Below, piece after piece: positions 9,130 through 17,087 of a stretch of DNA of 64,000 bases. This stretch comes from Salipiger thiooxidans (lineage in GTDB: Bacteria; Pseudomonadota; Alphaproteobacteria; Rhodobacterales; Rhodobacteraceae). The position numbers and the translations under genes were made by a program. The first letter of the stretch is position 1; each line of letters begins with the position of its first letter. The notes beneath the pieces were generated by a model that had not been told where the DNA came from, did not search any database, and saw nothing but the letters and a program-made list of their open reading frames with translations. The stretch covers positions 1 to 64,000 of the forward strand of contig NZ_FNAV01000018.1 in the NCBI RefSeq assembly GCF_900102075.1, read 5' to 3'.

Positions 9130-9705
9130 TCAGCGGGGGGCTAAGGCGAGCCGGCGCAGCTGCTTTTCGCGCAGCACCTCGTTGCGCGGGCGCCAGTCGT
9201 GGCCCGTGTCCTCGGTCACCGGGGTCCAGTAGAGCGCCCCGCCAAAGCGCCACGGGTCGAGGATGATCCCGACCGAAAGCGGCGCGCCGGGCGGGGTGGC
9301 GACGACGGTGCTGTGCTCGAACGGGTTCGCCGGGCGCACGGGCGAGATGGCTCGGCGGATCGCCAGCGTCCGGAACTCTTCCTGCAGGAGCCGCGTCTCC
9401 ATGTCCTCGGCCCAGTGATAGCAGAGGCCGCGCGGCTTCTCGCCGCGATTGACCTTGATGTTGTGAACAAAGGGCGAGTCGGTGATCTCGTATGCGCGGG
9501 CGAGCAGCAGCGGATGGTCGAAGGCCACGTCCGCGAGCCGCCTTGCCTCATTGGCATCGACGGCGGGGCTCATGGCGCGCAGGGCAAGCGCCAGCTCGGC
9601 ACGCTGCGCATCGGTCGCGGGCGCCGGACCTCCGGGCGGGGGCGGCGTGCAGCCGATAACGAGCCACAGGGCGAGAAGAAGGAGCGTTCGGACGAGACGT
9701 TGCAT
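9130..9705 (-). CDS. hypothetical lipoprotein, tandem paralogue 2 (possible Cys-His-Asp hydrolase fold)
   Basis: A 191-residue protein with a lipobox-like signal (LWLVIGCTPPPP; probable acylated Cys19). It is the better conserved member of the pair. GLCYHWAEDM, FEHSTVVATPPG and GIILDPWRFGG contain candidate catalytic Cys, His and Asp. The neighbouring gene downstream (8476-9078) is clearly a diverged copy. Predicted location is the outer-membrane periplasmic face. Confidence 0.78.
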   Translation of the reverse strand: MQRLVRTLLLLALWLVIGCTPPPPGGPAPATDAQRAELALALRAMSPAVDANEARRLADVAFDHPLLLARAYEITDSPFVHNIKVNRGEKPRGLCYHWAEDMETRLLQEEFRTLAIRRAISPVRPANPFEHSTVVATPPGAPLSVGIILDPWRFGGALYWTPVTEDTGHDWRPRNEVLREKQLRRLALAPR

Positions 9706-9925
9706 GGCAACGGGCCTACACGCCGCGTCTTTACGACTTCTTCAGACCTGTGAAGATTTCCTTACCCGCGCGCCGCCCACGTTATGCTGAGAGGGAATGC
9801 CAATCACCACGCACTTCACACGCCGGAAACAGGACGGCTGACGTGCACCGCCCCGCGCCGGGGACCGTCAGAATGGACGGGCCGGACACGGGGCGGGCAC
9901 GATTGAACAGACTGGCGCCGGGGGC

Positions 9926-10060
9926 TCAGAGGCGGAAGGCCACCGCCTTTGGAACCGGTGACCTGATGGGACCCGAGACCTCGCCCCGCGGCAACAGGCC
10001 GAAGGACGCGGCAAGGGCAATCAGCCCGGACAACCAGAGAACTCTTGAACGAAAGGTCAT
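9926..10060 (-). CDS. possible small single-span membrane or secreted peptide
   Basis: A 44-residue frame begins MTFRSRVLWLSGLIALAAS, a basic start followed by a hydrophobic helix, which reads like a signal anchor or signal peptide. GGAG lies about 10 bases before the ATG at 10060. The remainder is Pro/Arg/Val-rich. It lies downstream of the sox operon on the same strand. No homology is recognised, so the call rests on composition and the RBS only. Confidence 0.3.
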   Translation of the reverse strand: MTFRSRVLWLSGLIALAASFGLLPRGEVSGPIRSPVPKAVAFRL

Positions 10061-10363
10061 GGCTCAAATGCTCCGACAGGGTGCCGCCACGGGGACGGCG
10101 GTAAATGCAGGCGGGAAGCGACCGGTAAATGACGGTCTCCACCGAAGTCTGGCGGTCCCAAGCCTATCCTGCCCGCGAAGGACCATGCGGCGCAATTGAG
10201 GTATTCCTGACCCTATCGGGGCCGGGAGACGCGGAAGGGCCGGCCACGGAGCCCGTGTTCCGGCCGATGGTGTTTGCGAAAGGCGGCAAGGTGGAGTGCC
10301 CAGCGCCGGAGCCGGGTCCCCTGCCCCGAGCCGGGCGCGGGCGCGGCCGGCGGGGCGGAATGC

Positions 10364-10392
10364 AAACCGGCGCCTCAGGGAAGAGGCGCCGG
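10364..10392 (-). terminator. terminator after soxD
   Basis: A perfect 10-bp GC stem (10367-10376 with 10383-10392) with a 6-base loop and TTT on the minus-strand exit side. It begins 38 bases past the soxD stop and marks the end of the sox operon. Confidence 0.75.
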
Positions 10393-10430
10393 CGTGGTCA
10401 GGTCATTTCAGGTCGCGCCAGGTCAGCGCG

Positions 10431-11648
10431 TCACGGGAAGGTCTTCAGGTATTCCACCACCGCGTCGATGTCCTCGGGCTTCTTGAGACCCGCAAAGGCC
10501 ATCTTGGTGCCCTTCGCGTAGCCGCGCGGATTGGCGAGGAAGCCATGCAGCGCGTCGCTGTCCCAGACGCCGGACATGCCCTCGAGCGTGGAGGAGTACT
10601 TGAAGCCGTCGACCGCCCCGATCTCGCGCCCGACGATGCCGTTCAGCAGCGGGCCGGTGCGGTTGGTGGCGCCGTCGCCGACCTGGTGGCAGGCCTTGCA
10701 CTTGCGGAAGACCTTCTCGCCCTCGGCAGCGAGCGCCGCGTCGACCTCGCCTGCCGCGGCGACCTCGACGGCCTCCTGCGGGGCCTCGGCCGGAGCGGCC
10801 TCGGGCGCTGCCGCGACCTCTGCGGCCGCTTCGGGAGCCGGTGCCGCGGCCTCTTCCGCCGCCGCGGCCGCATCGTCTCCGCCGTGGTCCGGGGTCACGT
10901 CGAGCACGGTGGCGCGCATGGTGATCTCGACGCTCTCCTTGCAGTTTTCCATGCAGGGCTCGGTGCGCCATTGCGGATACTCGGTCTCGGCCCGGTCATC
11001 GACGATGAAGCCGCCGGCGTTGGGCATCTCGAAGGAGGCGAAATTGTCCTTCGAGAGCACAAACTCGTCGTCCACGAGATCGTTCGAGTAGAGGATGTAG
11101 GCGGTGATCGCGTAGACATCGTCCGGGGTCAGCGTCTGCGCGTTGCCGAAGGGCATGGAGCGGTGCACGTAGTCCCAGACCGTCGAAAGATGGGGCCAGT
11201 AGGATCCCACCGTCTTCAGCGGATCGTCGTCGGCTAGCGTGCCGTCGCCGCCCGCGAGCTTGGGCCAGTTGTCGACGCCCTCGGCGAAGGAGCCGTGGCA
11301 GACGGCGCAGTTCTCCTCGAAGACGCTCTCGCCGGTGGCGACGTCGCCGGAGCCGTCGGGAAGCCCGGTGCCGTCCGGGCTCACGTCCATGTTCCAGGCG
11401 GCGACCTCCTCGGGCAGCGCGGCGCGGCCGAGGCCAAGCCGGGCATCGGCGTCGGCGGTGGCGGCGGTGGCGGCGCCCACGAGGACGCCCGCTGCAGCGG
11501 GCTCGGGCGCGGGCGTGGCCAGCGCGCTCACCCGGTGCGGGTTCTCGGGGAACGTCGCGATATTGCGGTCGGCGAAGTTCACCGCCAGCGTGAGGACCGC
11601 AGCGGTGCCAAGCAGCGTCCCGCCGTAGAGCTTAAGAGACTTCGACAT
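10431..11648 (-). CDS. soxD: sulfite dehydrogenase diheme cytochrome c subunit SoxD
   Basis: This 405-residue periplasmic diheme cytochrome c partners SoxC in the Sox pathway, passing the six electrons of sulfane-sulfur oxidation to the respiratory chain. An N-terminal membrane or signal segment spans about residues 8-24. Two c-type hemes are bound at CAVCH (114-118) and CKACH (317-321). A long Ala/Glu/Pro-rich linker (about 255-300) separates the two cytochrome domains. The ATG at 11648 lies inside the 3' end of soxC (17-base overlap), so translation is coupled; an in-frame GTG at 11660 is less likely. Confidence 0.95.
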   Translation of the reverse strand: MSKSLKLYGGTLLGTAAVLTLAVNFADRNIATFPENPHRVSALATPAPEPAAAGVLVGAATAATADADARLGLGRAALPEEVAAWNMDVSPDGTGLPDGSGDVATGESVFEENCAVCHGSFAEGVDNWPKLAGGDGTLADDDPLKTVGSYWPHLSTVWDYVHRSMPFGNAQTLTPDDVYAITAYILYSNDLVDDEFVLSKDNFASFEMPNAGGFIVDDRAETEYPQWRTEPCMENCKESVEITMRATVLDVTPDHGGDDAAAAAEEAAAPAPEAAAEVAAAPEAAPAEAPQEAVEVAAAGEVDAALAAEGEKVFRKCKACHQVGDGATNRTGPLLNGIVGREIGAVDGFKYSSTLEGMSGVWDSDALHGFLANPRGYAKGTKMAFAGLKKPEDIDAVVEYLKTFP

Positions 11649-12909
11649 TTTCGGCCTCACCGTTCGGCTTCACCCACCAGGTCTGGATGCAGTTGTTGTG
11701 ATAAATCGAGTTCAGTCCGCGCACCTCGCGCAGTTGCGCCTTGGTCGGCTGGACATAACCCGTCTCGTCCATGGCGCGGCTCTGCAGGAACCATTCCTCG
11801 CCGTTCCATTCGGTGTCGAGATAGAAGCGCACCAGCGCCTTGTCGCCGGAATCTGCGGCCAGACGGGCGGTCTCCCACGTCTTGCCGCCGTCTTTGGAGA
11901 CATCGACGCGGGTGATCTTGCCGTGGCCGGTCCAGGCCATACCGGTGATCACCACCGGGCCGTGGCCATGGGTGATCGGGGCCTGCGGCGACGGCGATGT
12001 CACCACCGACTTGGCGTCCATCACCCAGGTCCACTTGCGCGAGGTGCCGTCGGCCAGCGTGTCGGTGTACTTCGAGGTCTCCTCGCGGCTCTCGACGGGA
12101 CCGTCCATGATCTCCATGCGGCGGATCCACTTGACCCACATGTTGCCTTCCCAGCCGGGCACCACGAGGCGCGCCGGGTAGCCGTGCTCCTTGCGCAGCG
12201 CCTCGCCGTTGGCCTTGATCGCCACGAGGCAGTCGTCGAGCGCCTTCTCCAGCGGGATAGAGCGGCCGTTGGACGAGGCGTCGGCGCCCTCGACATAGAG
12301 CCACTTGCCCTCGACTTCGCCGGACCAGCCCGCCTCGTTCAGCAGGGTGCGCACCGGGATGCCGGAGTATTCCATGTTGTGGATCATGCCATGGGTGAAC
12401 TGCGCGCCGTTGAGCTGCGCCCCCGCCCATTCCATGCCGGTGTTGGCCGCGCATTCGAGGAAATAGACGTGGTTCTCGCGCGGGAAGCGCTCGAGATCGG
12501 CGTAGGTGAAGACCATCGGCGTCTCGACGAGCCCGTTTATCATCAGCCGATAGTCGTCCTTGCTGAGCTCGATGGCGCCCGAGTGGTGCCGCTCGAAGGC
12601 GCAGCCCGCCGGGGTGATGGTGCCGTCGAGCGCATGGATCGGGGTGAAGTTGATCGACGAGATGGTGTCGGCGGTCAGCCACTCCACGTTGCGGCGGATC
12701 ACGTCATCCTCGAACTTGATCGGCAACCCGTAGGGCGTGGCATCGACGCCGTCGCCGAAGCTGCTGGCCCAGCTCTGGACCTCGGTGATCAGCGGATCGG
12801 GTTCCGCCGCCCGCGCCACGGTCGCCGCGACGGTGCCGGCGCCAATGGCGGCCGCGCCCGTCAGGAACTGGCGACGCGAGGCGGAGGGGCCTGTCTTGTC
12901 AGTCGTCAT
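11632..12909 (-). CDS. soxC: sulfite dehydrogenase molybdenum subunit SoxC (sulfur dehydrogenase)
   Basis: This 425-residue periplasmic molybdopterin protein of the sulfite-oxidase family forms, with SoxD, the Sox(CD)2 sulfur dehydrogenase acting on SoxY-bound sulfane sulfur. The Tat signal (SRRQFLTGAAAIGAGT) fits export with a folded cofactor. The molybdopterin-domain stretch LECAANTGMEWAG contains the candidate Mo-ligand cysteine. A C-terminal Mo-co dimerisation domain follows. The start at 12909 (MTTDKTGPSA) precedes the twin-arginine motif. Having soxCD predicts complete oxidation of thiosulfate to sulfate rather than sulfur-globule storage. Confidence 0.95.
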   Translation of the reverse strand: MTTDKTGPSASRRQFLTGAAAIGAGTVAATVARAAEPDPLITEVQSWASSFGDGVDATPYGLPIKFEDDVIRRNVEWLTADTISSINFTPIHALDGTITPAGCAFERHHSGAIELSKDDYRLMINGLVETPMVFTYADLERFPRENHVYFLECAANTGMEWAGAQLNGAQFTHGMIHNMEYSGIPVRTLLNEAGWSGEVEGKWLYVEGADASSNGRSIPLEKALDDCLVAIKANGEALRKEHGYPARLVVPGWEGNMWVKWIRRMEIMDGPVESREETSKYTDTLADGTSRKWTWVMDAKSVVTSPSPQAPITHGHGPVVITGMAWTGHGKITRVDVSKDGGKTWETARLAADSGDKALVRFYLDTEWNGEEWFLQSRAMDETGYVQPTKAQLREVRGLNSIYHNNCIQTWWVKPNGEAENVEVS

Positions 12910-12938
12910 GGTTGATCTCCTGTAGATGCGCGGCGGGC

Positions 12939-14636
12939 TCAGGCGCCCACCACCTCGACACTGGTATTGGGAGAGAGGCTCACCGTGCCCTGCCGGCGGA
13001 TGTGGTTTTCCACCACGTCCCAGATCGGCGGGCCCTCGGTGCCCTCGTTGACCGAGGCCCAGCCGGCGACGACATAGGTCTTGGCCGCGTCGATGGCCTC
13101 CCCGGTCTTGAGCAGCGTCATCTCGGAAATGCGCTCGCCCTGCGGCTTGGTGATATCGATGCGGTAGCCCATGCCGCCGATGCGGACCATGTCCCCGCCC
13201 TGCTGGTAGTAGGGATCGGGGTTGAAGATGTTGTCGGCCACGTCCTCGAGGATCACCTTGATGAACTCGCCGGTCATCTCGGTGCGGTAGGCCTCGCCAT
13301 AGGTCATCGAGGTGACGTTCCAGATGTCCTCGCGGGTGATCGGGTCGCCCGGCAGCAGCGACGGCCCCCAGCGCACGCCCGGCGACATGGCGATATCGGC
13401 CTCGCGCTCGGAGAGCAGCGCGTCGCAGATCAGGTCGTCCCACGAGCCGTTGAAGTTGCCGCGGCGATACAGCAGGTCGTCGGTGTGGCCGATGACCTCC
13501 TCCAGTTCGGCGGCATAGGGCGCGCGCTGCTCGTCGATCAGGCTTGCGACCTCCGGGTCCGGGGTGATGACGTCCGAGAAGATCGGGATCAGCTTGTGGC
13601 GGAAGCCCATCATGCGGCCGTCGCGCACGTCGAGATCGACACGGCTCACGAACTTGCCGTTGGATCCCGACGCCACGATGATCGTCTCGCCCACCAGCAC
13701 CGGCTCCGGCAGCGCGTCATGGGTGTGTCCCGAGAGGATCACGTCGATGCCCTTGACGATGCCCGCCATCTTCTTGTCGACGTCGAAGCCGTTGTGGCTG
13801 AGGCAGACGACCAGCTCGGCGCCCATGCCGCGCACCTCGTCGACCATCTCCTGCATGTGCTCGTCGCGGATGCCGAAGCTGTACTCGGGGAACATCCAGC
13901 GCGGGTTTGCGATGGGCATGTAGGGGAAGGCCTGGCCGATGACAGCGACCTTCACGCCGCCGCGCTCGAAGAACTCGTAGGGCTTGAAGAGCTCGGCCGG
14001 CTCGTCCCACTCGGCGTCGAAGATGTTCTGGCCGAGCGCCGCAAAGGGCAGCCCCTCGACGATCTCGTTGACCCGTTCAGAGCCCAGCGTGAATTCCCAG
14101 TGGAAGGTCATGGCATCGGGCTTCAGCGCGTTCATGACGTTGACCATGTCCTGACCCGCGGTCTTGAAGCAGGTCATCGAGCCATGCCACGTGTCGCCTC
14201 CGTCGAGCAGGATGGCGTCGGGCCGGTCGGCGCGGATGGCGTTGATGACGGTCGCCACGCGGTCGAGCCCGCCGACCTTGCCGTAGCTCTTCGCCAGCGA
14301 GGAGAAATCGTTCCAGGTCAGCGCGTAGGCTGAGGGCGAACCGTCCTCGATGCCGTAGAGCCTGCGGAAATCGGCGCCGGTCACGTGCGGCACCTCGCCC
14401 TTGTTGCCGCCGACGCCGATGTTCACCTCGGGCTCGCGGAAATAGATCGGCTTGAGCTGCGCGTGGATGTCGGTGACGTGGATCAGCGAGACGTTGCCGA
14501 AAGTGTCGAATTGCAAGAGCTGGTCCTGCGTCAGGCTCTGCTGCGCGGCCAGCCGCGCCCAGTTGCCGAAGCCGCTGGCGCCGTAGAGCGCCGACGCGGC
14601 CATGGACACCTGGAGGAAATCGCGTCGTGAGATCAT
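12939..14636 (-). CDS. soxB: thiosulfohydrolase SoxB
   Basis: This 565-residue periplasmic dimanganese hydrolase releases sulfate from the SoxY cysteine S-thiosulfonate. The Tat motif is at the N-terminus (MISRRDFLQVSM). The metallophosphatase-type metal site appears in HVTDIHAQLKP and in LLDGGDTWHGS; GHTHDALPEP supplies further His ligands. The 5'-nucleotidase C-terminal domain follows. The start at 14636 matches the usual SoxB N-terminus; an in-frame GTG at 14666 would add ten basic residues. A putative SoxR-type operator lies 33 bases upstream, separate from soxA. Confidence 0.95.
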   Translation of the reverse strand: MISRRDFLQVSMAASALYGASGFGNWARLAAQQSLTQDQLLQFDTFGNVSLIHVTDIHAQLKPIYFREPEVNIGVGGNKGEVPHVTGADFRRLYGIEDGSPSAYALTWNDFSSLAKSYGKVGGLDRVATVINAIRADRPDAILLDGGDTWHGSMTCFKTAGQDMVNVMNALKPDAMTFHWEFTLGSERVNEIVEGLPFAALGQNIFDAEWDEPAELFKPYEFFERGGVKVAVIGQAFPYMPIANPRWMFPEYSFGIRDEHMQEMVDEVRGMGAELVVCLSHNGFDVDKKMAGIVKGIDVILSGHTHDALPEPVLVGETIIVASGSNGKFVSRVDLDVRDGRMMGFRHKLIPIFSDVITPDPEVASLIDEQRAPYAAELEEVIGHTDDLLYRRGNFNGSWDDLICDALLSEREADIAMSPGVRWGPSLLPGDPITREDIWNVTSMTYGEAYRTEMTGEFIKVILEDVADNIFNPDPYYQQGGDMVRIGGMGYRIDITKPQGERISEMTLLKTGEAIDAAKTYVVAGWASVNEGTEGPPIWDVVENHIRRQGTVSLSPNTSVEVVGA

Positions 14637-14668
14637 GGGAGGGATCTTTCGTCTGGATCGCGACACAC

Positions 14669-14684
14669 ATTCGCATGTGTGAAT
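14669..14684 (-). promoter_or_regulatory. ATTC-N8-GAAT operator-like site upstream of soxB
   Basis: The site has ATTC at 14669-14672, eight bases, then GAAT at 14681-14684. This matches the recognition pattern published for the persulfide-responsive ArsR repressor SqrR and resembles the site in front of soxX in this window. It lies between the soxA terminator-like hairpin and the soxB start. Function is inferred. Confidence 0.55.
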
Positions 14685-14700
14685 TGATTAAGGAAGGAAA

Positions 14701-14726
14701 CCCCCGCGCGTCCTCACGCACGGGGG
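14701..14726 (-). terminator. terminator-like hairpin between soxA and soxB
   Basis: Six C/G pairs (14701-14706 with 14721-14726) are extended by partly paired GCG/CGC inside. On the minus strand the stem exits into TTTCCTTCCTT. It starts 8 bases after the soxA stop and could attenuate read-through into soxBCD. Confidence 0.6.
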
Positions 14727-14733
14727 CGATGGG

Positions 14734-15588
14734 TCAGTTGCGGACCGAGGGGCCTTCGACATCGAGCCCGTTGCCGCGCGAGGCGACATAGAGTTCGAGC
14801 GCGACGAACTCGGGCGAGCCCGGCGAGAAGGTCTCGGCGCGGGTGTCGCGGATGCAGCCCTTGAAGCGGTCATGCACGCCGTTGAGCTTGGCGTTCTTCA
14901 GGCGGTAGGCCGGGAAGGCATTGATCTGGCCCTGGGACAGGTGATCGGCGCGGATGTAGTTGCCATAGTTCTGCTCGTGGCAGTTGGCACAGGAGAGCTC
15001 CAGCAACCCGTAGCGGGTGTAGTACATCTCCTTGCCCTTTTCCCACGTTTCGGCGGCGGGACCGTCGGTGGCGACGTTGACCGGCATCCCGCGCGACACC
15101 GAGGCCAGCAGTGCCTCCATGTTGATCGCGGGCGCGGCGTCGTATTTCCACGCCTCGGCCCCCATGCGCTCGGTGCGGCACGAGTTGATCTGCATCTGCA
15201 TCGTGCGGACCTCGCCCGCGTCCTCGTTCCACTTCGGATAGACCGCCCGGACGCCCGCCATCTCCTCGGGGGCGCCGTGGCAATCGGCGCAGGACTTTCC
15301 CTCGGAGCCCTCGGCGGTGTTCCAGACCTCGATGGCCTGATCGACAAAGATCATGCCGGGGTTGTCGAAGTCGTCCATCTCCATCGCCTGGGTGTCGTCG
15401 TCGCGGAAGTGCCAGCCCGAGATCACCTCGTCGAGATGCCCGTCGAGAAGCGGCGAGGCCGCTGCCTTGGTGGTGATCTCGATGTCCTCGTTGATGACCA
15501 GAACGTCATCGTCCGCGCCGCCGGCCGCCGACATCGGGGCGGTCAGGGCCAGCATGGCGGCCGCAACCGTCATCGTCCTGAAAAGCAT
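14734..15588 (-). CDS. soxA: SoxAX cytochrome complex subunit A (L-cysteine S-thiosulfotransferase)
   Basis: This 284-residue secreted diheme cytochrome c oxidatively couples thiosulfate to the SoxY cysteine, together with SoxX. The signal peptide covers about residues 1-22. Hemes attach at CADCH (100-104) and CANCH (200-204). Cys245 in RFKGCIRDTR corresponds to the active-site heme-ligand cysteine of SoxA. The start at 15588 has GGGAGG upstream. This is the two-heme SoxA type. Confidence 0.95.
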   Translation of the reverse strand: MLFRTMTVAAAMLALTAPMSAAGGADDDVLVINEDIEITTKAAASPLLDGHLDEVISGWHFRDDDTQAMEMDDFDNPGMIFVDQAIEVWNTAEGSEGKSCADCHGAPEEMAGVRAVYPKWNEDAGEVRTMQMQINSCRTERMGAEAWKYDAAPAINMEALLASVSRGMPVNVATDGPAAETWEKGKEMYYTRYGLLELSCANCHEQNYGNYIRADHLSQGQINAFPAYRLKNAKLNGVHDRFKGCIRDTRAETFSPGSPEFVALELYVASRGNGLDVEGPSVRN

Positions 15589-15652
15589 GTAGGTTCCCTC
15601 CCTGAAAAACCCCGGCCCGCAGCTCTGCGGATCAGGGCAACCTCCTCCTCGC

Positions 15653-15982
15653 TCAGCCGATCTCGATCTTCTTGCTGTCCTTGTAGACCGACCCGTCGTC
15701 ATCGTACCAAGTGAACTTGAACTCGCCCGCTTCGGGCACAGTGGCCTCGAATTCGAAGTAGGGGTTGGTCGAGATCGCCGGCTCCATGGTTATGTCGATC
15801 ACGCTCTCGCCGTTGAACTCGCAGGTGAAGCGGTTGATGATCGAGCGCGGGATCACGTTGCCCGAGCTGTCCTTACGCTGACCCGATTCCATCGGGTGGC
15901 TGATCAGGGTCTTGATGGTGATCGCCTCACCGGCGGCCGCCTTGCTCGGGACCTTGACGCGGGGCTTGACGCCGTCTGCCAT
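15653..15982 (-). CDS. soxZ: thiosulfate oxidation carrier complex protein SoxZ
   Basis: This 109-residue periplasmic immunoglobulin-like protein forms the SoxYZ sulfur-carrier heterodimer. It reads ADGVKPRVKVPSKAAAGE at the start and has the SoxZ stretch HPMESGQRKD. It lacks its own signal peptide, as expected for co-export with SoxY. It follows soxY by 27 bases. Confidence 0.95.
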   Translation of the reverse strand: MADGVKPRVKVPSKAAAGEAITIKTLISHPMESGQRKDSSGNVIPRSIINRFTCEFNGESVIDITMEPAISTNPYFEFEATVPEAGEFKFTWYDDDGSVYKDSKKIEIG

Positions 15983-16009
15983 GTTCTGTGTCTCCTGGGA
16001 TTAAGTCGA

Positions 16010-16429
16010 TCAGCCGCCGCAGCCGCCGATGGTCACTTTGACGGTCTTGCTGGCCTTGGCGAAGGTGCCGTCGGCAAGCTTGGCGATGGCGACGACGTCC
16101 TGAGTTCCGGCAAGCCGGATGCGGGTCGATGCGTATTGCGACGCGGCCAGCGCGCCGAAGGTGAACTTCGCAACGCCGGGCGTCGGGTTGCCGGTGGCCA
16201 GCACGAGGATCTCGGAGGCGCCGGGGGCCGAGACCTCGATCGGAACGGTGTTGCCGTTCTCGGCGATCTCGGGCGCGGTCAGCTCGAGCCCGCTGTCGGC
16301 CATGTCGGCGCCGCCGGTGAACTCGGCGATCCATTCCTCCGATGTGGCCGCGGCCGCCCCCTTGGGCAGCATGGCCGCCAGCGCGGCGGCGCCGCCAAGG
16401 GCCAGGGTCTTGCGTCGGGTGAGGTTCAT
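16010..16429 (-). CDS. soxY: thiosulfate oxidation carrier protein SoxY
   Basis: This 139-residue carrier binds pathway intermediates on the cysteine of its C-terminal swinging arm. The terminal GGCGG motif is present, with Cys137. A Tat signal (LTRRKTLALGGAAALAAM) is at the N-terminus. It lies between soxX and soxZ in the same transcript. Confidence 0.96.
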   Translation of the reverse strand: MNLTRRKTLALGGAAALAAMLPKGAAAATSEEWIAEFTGGADMADSGLELTAPEIAENGNTVPIEVSAPGASEILVLATGNPTPGVAKFTFGALAASQYASTRIRLAGTQDVVAIAKLADGTFAKASKTVKVTIGGCGG

Positions 16430-16468
16430 CTCTGGGTGTCTCCTAAAATCTGGGGTCCGGCCGCAGGG

Positions 16469-16942
16469 TCAGTCCTGCAGGGTCATGAGAAACGCGACCA
16501 CGTCCTCGACGTCCTGGGCCGAAAGGATCGGTTCGATGGGACCAGAGGGGGCCTTGCCGGTGTATCCGTCACCCGGTCGGGTGAACCCGCTGGTCTTGTA
16601 GAAGGACGGCATCACCGTGCCTTCGAAGGTCTTCTTGGCGTTGACGAGGATGCCGCGGATCTCGGCCGCCGAACGGTAGCCCCCCACGCCGTCGAGCACC
16701 GGCCCGACCTCGCCCTGGAAGGGCACGTCGGGAAGCGCCGCAAGCGCGTGGCAGGAAACGCAGTTCCCCTGCGACTTCTCGGAAAAGATCTCGCGACCCT
16801 TCTCGGCGTCGCCGTCGCTTCCGGTCAGCGAGGCCTCGACCTCGCCATACTCGCCGAACGTCACTTCGTCCGGCGATACGACGTTGGCGAGTGCCGCGCC
16901 CGCAACGAGCACACCCGCAAGTGTCAGCCCTGTAAGCTTCAT
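16469..16942 (-). CDS. soxX: SoxAX cytochrome complex subunit X
   Basis: This 157-residue secreted monoheme cytochrome c is the electron-accepting partner of SoxA. The signal peptide ends near ALANVVSPDE and the heme site is CVSCH. The start at 16942 has GGGAGG four bases upstream. An operator-like palindrome lies about 95 bases upstream, in the soxW/soxX gap, as in other SoxR-controlled clusters. Confidence 0.94.
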   Translation of the reverse strand: MKLTGLTLAGVLVAGAALANVVSPDEVTFGEYGEVEASLTGSDGDAEKGREIFSEKSQGNCVSCHALAALPDVPFQGEVGPVLDGVGGYRSAAEIRGILVNAKKTFEGTVMPSFYKTSGFTRPGDGYTGKAPSGPIEPILSAQDVEDVVAFLMTLQD

Positions 16943-17035
16943 GTTCCCTCCCTTGACTGCTCCGCGGCCCCTGCGGGCCGTTCCTCCGTAGCTGTAGAAT
17001 ACCGTAGTGCACCGGCCCCCGCACACGCAACAACA

Positions 17036-17053
17036 AATTCACAGACGTGAATT
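17036..17053 (-). promoter_or_regulatory. palindromic operator upstream of soxX (soxW/soxX gap)
   Basis: A perfect 7-bp inverted repeat, AATTCAC-AGAC-GTGAATT, contains ATTC-N8-GAAT (17037-17052). SoxR of Pseudaminobacter is known to bind the soxW-soxX gap, and SqrR uses this half-site spacing. This is the best operator candidate for the SoxR encoded at 18912. Confidence 0.7.
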
Positions 17054-17087
17054 ATTGTTTCTCCCGAGGGCTCTCCGGCGCGCCTGG

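Larger units (their letters stand above)
9706..10430. other. 725-bp interval between lipoprotein pair and sox cluster
   Basis: No large convincing gene is present. A plus-strand open frame at 9750-10199 has Arg/Pro-rich composition without family resemblance and was rejected. The minus strand carries one plausible 44-codon peptide (9926-10060), and the soxD terminator lies at 10364-10392. soxEFGH, which follow soxD in Paracoccus, are not here. Confidence 0.5.

Noticed and set aside
9926-10010. Possible cobalamin-riboswitch-like segment (GGAACCGGTGA followed by CGCCCCGCGGCAACAGG)
   Set aside because: It resembles the B12-box only in pieces. Spacing and core pairing do not fit, and no downstream B12-related gene is present.
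9750-10199. 149-codon plus-strand frame in the gap before the sox cluster
   Set aside because: Low-complexity, basic composition, no good ribosome site, no recognisable family.
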